Shown one piece after another: positions 6,172 to 8,151 of a stretch of 8,151 nucleotides of DNA. The stretch lies in contig JAMOOB010000321.1 in assembly GCA_027066265.1 (NCBI GenBank), forward strand, positions 1 through 8,151. Direction: 5' to 3'. The notes under the pieces are model-generated. The model saw only the letters and a program-made list of their open reading frames with translations, had not been told where the DNA came from and did not search any database. This DNA is from Desulfurococcales archaeon (GTDB lineage Archaea > Thermoproteota > Thermoprotei_A > Sulfolobales > Ignisphaeraceae). Position numbers and translations under genes: made by a program. How positions within the stretch are numbered: position 1 is the stretch's first letter; the number at the start of each line of letters is the position of its first letter.

Positions 6172-6846
6172 ATGAAGAACGTCTATCGATGCCGTATCTG
6201 TGGAGCGTTCACCGAGGATGAGTACCACTGTGGTAAGCCTACGGAGCTCTTCCTAGATGGTTCCAGAAGACTCGCGTTGAGTAAGCTTCTATCGTACATC
6301 CTTAGACACGACCCGAAGTCCATAGGCTTAGAGCTAGATAGAGAGGGTTGGGCACGGATAGAGGACATCGTTGTAGGTATACGAACTAGGTGGAGGAACG
6401 CTCATCTCTATCGATGGGTGAGACCCGAGCACATCATAGCTATCGCGATGCTTGATCCTAAAGGAAGATTCGAGGTTAGGAACGGAATGATTAGGGCTAG
6501 GTACGGTCACAACGCATCGCTTGGTCTAGAACTTCGGTATCCTCTCGATACTGAAACTAGGATCCTCTACCATGGAACGCAGCTATCTAATCTAAACTCG
6601 ATTCTTAGACAAGGAATAAAGCCTATGAAGAGGATGTACGTACACCTAACGCTCTCCGTAGAAGACGCTTGCATCACGGCAGCTAGACACGGTCCCAAAC
6701 CCGTGGTACTCGAAATAGATGCGCAATGCGTTAGGGATAGAGGGTTCGAGATCTACGTAGCAGCTCCAACGATTCGACTCACGAAGTACGTACCTACGCA
6801 ATGCATAGTGCGTTGGTTTGCGTGTAGAGATACTCAACACAAGTAA
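6172..6846 (+). CDS. kptA: RNA 2'-phosphotransferase (Tpt1/KptA) with N-terminal zinc finger
   Basis: This 224-residue enzyme transfers an internal RNA 2'-phosphate to NAD+, releasing nicotinamide and ADP-ribose 1'',2''-cyclic phosphate. A small zinc-binding module comes first (CRIC at 7-10, HC at 19-20), as in archaeal homologues. The RNA lobe carries LSKLLSYILRHDP (36-48) with the catalytic Arg45-His46 pair, GLELDREGW (52-60), and DPKGRFEV (95-102) leading to IRARYGH (107-113). The NAD lobe carries LYHGT (132-136), GIKPMKRMYVHLT (148-160) and RHGPKPVVLEID. All active-site motifs look intact. In fungi the enzyme completes tRNA splicing; archaeal RtcB ligation leaves no 2'-phosphate, so its natural substrate here is unclear and may be another RNA 2'-phosphate or an ADP-ribosylated RNA end. 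ATG 6172 begins the conserved zinc finger. It stands alone, divergent from the M42 gene and convergent with the channel-like gene. Confidence 0.95.
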   Translation: MKNVYRCRICGAFTEDEYHCGKPTELFLDGSRRLALSKLLSYILRHDPKSIGLELDREGWARIEDIVVGIRTRWRNAHLYRWVRPEHIIAIAMLDPKGRFEVRNGMIRARYGHNASLGLELRYPLDTETRILYHGTQLSNLNSILRQGIKPMKRMYVHLTLSVEDACITAARHGPKPVVLEIDAQCVRDRGFEIYVAAPTIRLTKYVPTQCIVRWFACRDTQHK

Positions 6847-6888
6847 TGTATTGAAGTCTAGGATTCGATCAAGCTCGAAAGTATGACT

Positions 6889-7563
6889 CTATGATCGTTG
6901 AGATTCCTTGGATTCTCTACGTGGTATCTGGGATCCAAAGAAGTACCACGCTGTGAATACGCCTATGGACAACCCTATCCCTAGGGATAGACCCCACGAT
7001 AGGGAGTGCTTTAGCTCGGGACTAAGGTTCATCAAGTCTATGAGTAAGGCTAAGGATATGAGTAGAGATAGCAGTAGCATGAATCCACGTAGTCCTCGCT
7101 CCATACGCATCTTCTCTACTGCGAGCGTAAGCATCGTTACGACTATGAATATCGTTATCGCTACGCTAACAACTCTACTCACGATGTCGAGCACGGCCGT
7201 GACATAGCTGCGGTATTCCGGGAACACACCGATGGTTATGATGTACAGCGCTAGTAGAGCGAAACCAACCTTCAGTAGTACAGTTGCTAACGATGTCACG
7301 GATATAGGTATACCATAGCGTTCGCTGAGAGGTTTCACGAACTCGTCTACCTTCGTAGCCAAGAGGATCCTCTTAACTATCTCGATAACTATCATTCCCA
7401 GCACTGCTATGAGAGCCACGAGAAGAATCGACAGGACTATCTTCGGGGATAACTGAATCAATTCCTCGATAGTCTTCCTAAAAGCGTCCTCGAGTACATT
7501 GATCACGGTCTCGTTGGTTCTCAAAGCAGTAGTTGTTAGGTTGGTCATGGCTGCGGTCAGCAT
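6889..7563 (-). CDS. Channel-like membrane protein with 'conserved TM helix' repeats, MscS-related, lacking the beta domain
   Basis: The 224-residue product has five predicted membrane segments: about 40-68, 88-113, 119-149, 158-178 and 186-210. The N-terminal 35 residues are polar and Thr-rich with NLT and NET sequons, so they may be outside. The segment from LSPKIVLSILLVALIAVLG (38-56) through KRIL, an acidic/basic amphipathic stretch (VDEFVKPLSERYG, 72-84) and the second helix resembles the 'TM_helix' repeat of mechanosensitive-channel relatives. The last helix is a glycine-rich GLSLGIGLSIG (191-201), suitable for tight packing. The MscS beta domain and cytoplasmic vestibule are absent, and the protein ends in a short basic tail. 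It follows the transporter gene after 3 nt and is presumably co-transcribed with it. Channel function is an inference from weak family resemblance; an accessory subunit is an alternative. ATG 7563 is used; ATG 7548 is also possible. Confidence 0.7.
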   Translation of the reverse strand: MLTAAMTNLTTTALRTNETVINVLEDAFRKTIEELIQLSPKIVLSILLVALIAVLGMIVIEIVKRILLATKVDEFVKPLSERYGIPISVTSLATVLLKVGFALLALYIITIGVFPEYRSYVTAVLDIVSRVVSVAITIFIVVTMLTLAVEKMRMERGLRGFMLLLSLLISLALLIDLMNLSPELKHSLSWGLSLGIGLSIGVFTAWYFFGSQIPRRESKESQRS

Positions 7564-7566
7564 GGT

Positions 7567-8151
7567 TTAGGGTACCGATGCTAGGTATAACAGAACCCTA
7601 TAAATCACGTAGAGCACCATGAACGTCAGCCCGATAGCTAAGAGCCTCAGCGCTAGGATTACGTAGCTACGCACGGTGAAGAGTACGAAGTTGTAGCTAG
7701 CCGTAGACACTGCGTAGAGATGCCTAGCGTAGATCATAGCGTGGTGAGGTGGAACAACAGCTACCTCGGGAAGCATCGTGAAGGCTATGATCACGGATAC
7801 GGTGCTGAACACCATGCACGTAACTGCAACGCCTTCGAATCCCACACCGATCTCGAGTAGTACGTACGAAACACCTAATCCAAGCACTTGTGCAAGGATC
7901 CAACTCGTGCTAAGGAGTATGGAAGCGCGTGAAACATCGATTCTACGAGTTAAGTCTGCGAACACGAAGCTAGCCAAGAAGTTCGCACCCGTGGTCGCGA
8001 AGGATAGGAGGGCAGCTATAGCTAGGTGAAGCAAGGGTTCGTTGATCCACGCGATGAGCAAGGGTATGGGGGCTGCCAACGCTAATGCATAGCGGTACTC
8101 TACGTACCTACGACGTTGCCAGAAAAGTGAGGCACCTATATTAACGACCGT
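7567..8151 (-). CDS. MFS-like membrane transporter, C-terminal part; start lies beyond the right edge
   Basis: The frame is open to the last base of the window: 194 residues plus TAA at 7569-7567. A TTG at 8079 exists, but the 24 codons before it (NIGASLFWQRRRYVEYRYAL) read as protein with no stop, so the gene very probably continues outside. The visible part begins with an RRRYVEYR cytoplasmic loop, then hydrophobic helices at about 22-37, 39-62, 75-100 and 104-125. The loop VFADLTRRIDVSRAS between helices and the ending MLPEV at 126-130 are typical of the last helices of major facilitator transporters. An additional segment follows, with one or two more helices at 155-190, beyond the usual MFS end. 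The substrate cannot be told. It is co-directional with the channel-like gene, 3 nt upstream. Family assignment rests on loop patterns and is moderate. Confidence 0.65.
   Translation of the reverse strand, partial: TVVNIGASLFWQRRRYVEYRYALALAAPIPLLIAWINEPLLHLAIAALLSFATTGANFLASFVFADLTRRIDVSRASILLSTSWILAQVLGLGVSYVLLEIGVGFEGVAVTCMVFSTVSVIIAFTMLPEVAVVPPHHAMIYARHLYAVSTASYNFVLFTVRSYVILALRLLAIGLTFMVLYVIYRVLLYLASVP

Noticed and set aside
6864..6879. Small hairpin TTCGA-N6-TCGAA between kptA and the channel-like gene, as a terminator
   Set aside because: A 5-bp stem with no following T-run is too weak, and archaeal termination usually relies on T-rich tracts. TCGA is also very common in this sequence.
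8077..8079. TTG at 8079 as the start of a complete 170-residue membrane protein
   Set aside because: The frame stays open for 24 more codons to the window end, and these encode a typical transporter loop, so the gene is treated as truncated.

Overview
The window looks like a gene-dense chromosomal segment of a (hyper)thermophilic archaeon, most likely Thermoproteota (Crenarchaeota). The evidence is: an archaeal-type riboflavin-pathway reductase, a zinc-finger RNA 2'-phosphotransferase, a TET-type M42 aminopeptidase, archaeal PanE, AGGTG/GGTG ribosome sites, TTG starts, AGG/AGA arginine and CTA leucine codons, and an abundance of CTAG. I cannot name the genus. No rRNA, tRNA, CRISPR, insertion sequence or clear mobile element is visible.

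Layout. (1) 1-1623, minus: N-terminal part of a large secreted subtilisin-family (S8) protease that runs off the left edge. (2) 1624-1921: a 298-nt divergent intergenic region carrying promoter-like elements and several dyad-symmetric sequences. (3) 1922-3430, plus: a two-gene unit of a HAD-IIB/OtsB-like protein with a degenerate active site, followed 6 nt later by arfC of riboflavin/F420 precursor synthesis. (4) 3384-6114, minus: an apparent operon transcribed M42 aminopeptidase > panE (coenzyme A synthesis) > VTT/DedA-like membrane protein. Its last gene overlaps the end of arfC tail-to-tail by 47 nt. (5) 6115-6171: a short divergent promoter region. (6) 6172-6846, plus: kptA/tpt1. (7) 6889-8151, minus: a membrane-protein pair, the C-terminal part of an MFS-like transporter entering from the right edge, then a channel-like 'conserved TM helix' protein 3 nt downstream.

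Most of the region is housekeeping: vitamin and cofactor synthesis, peptide turnover, RNA repair or modification, and membrane transport. The points most worth a second look are the HAD protein that has lost its catalytic aspartates yet is coupled to arfC, the cluster of dyads between the protease and that operon, the very large Asp-to-His insertion in the protease, and the antisense overlap of arfC with the VTT gene. I did not find a convincing defence or mobile system.
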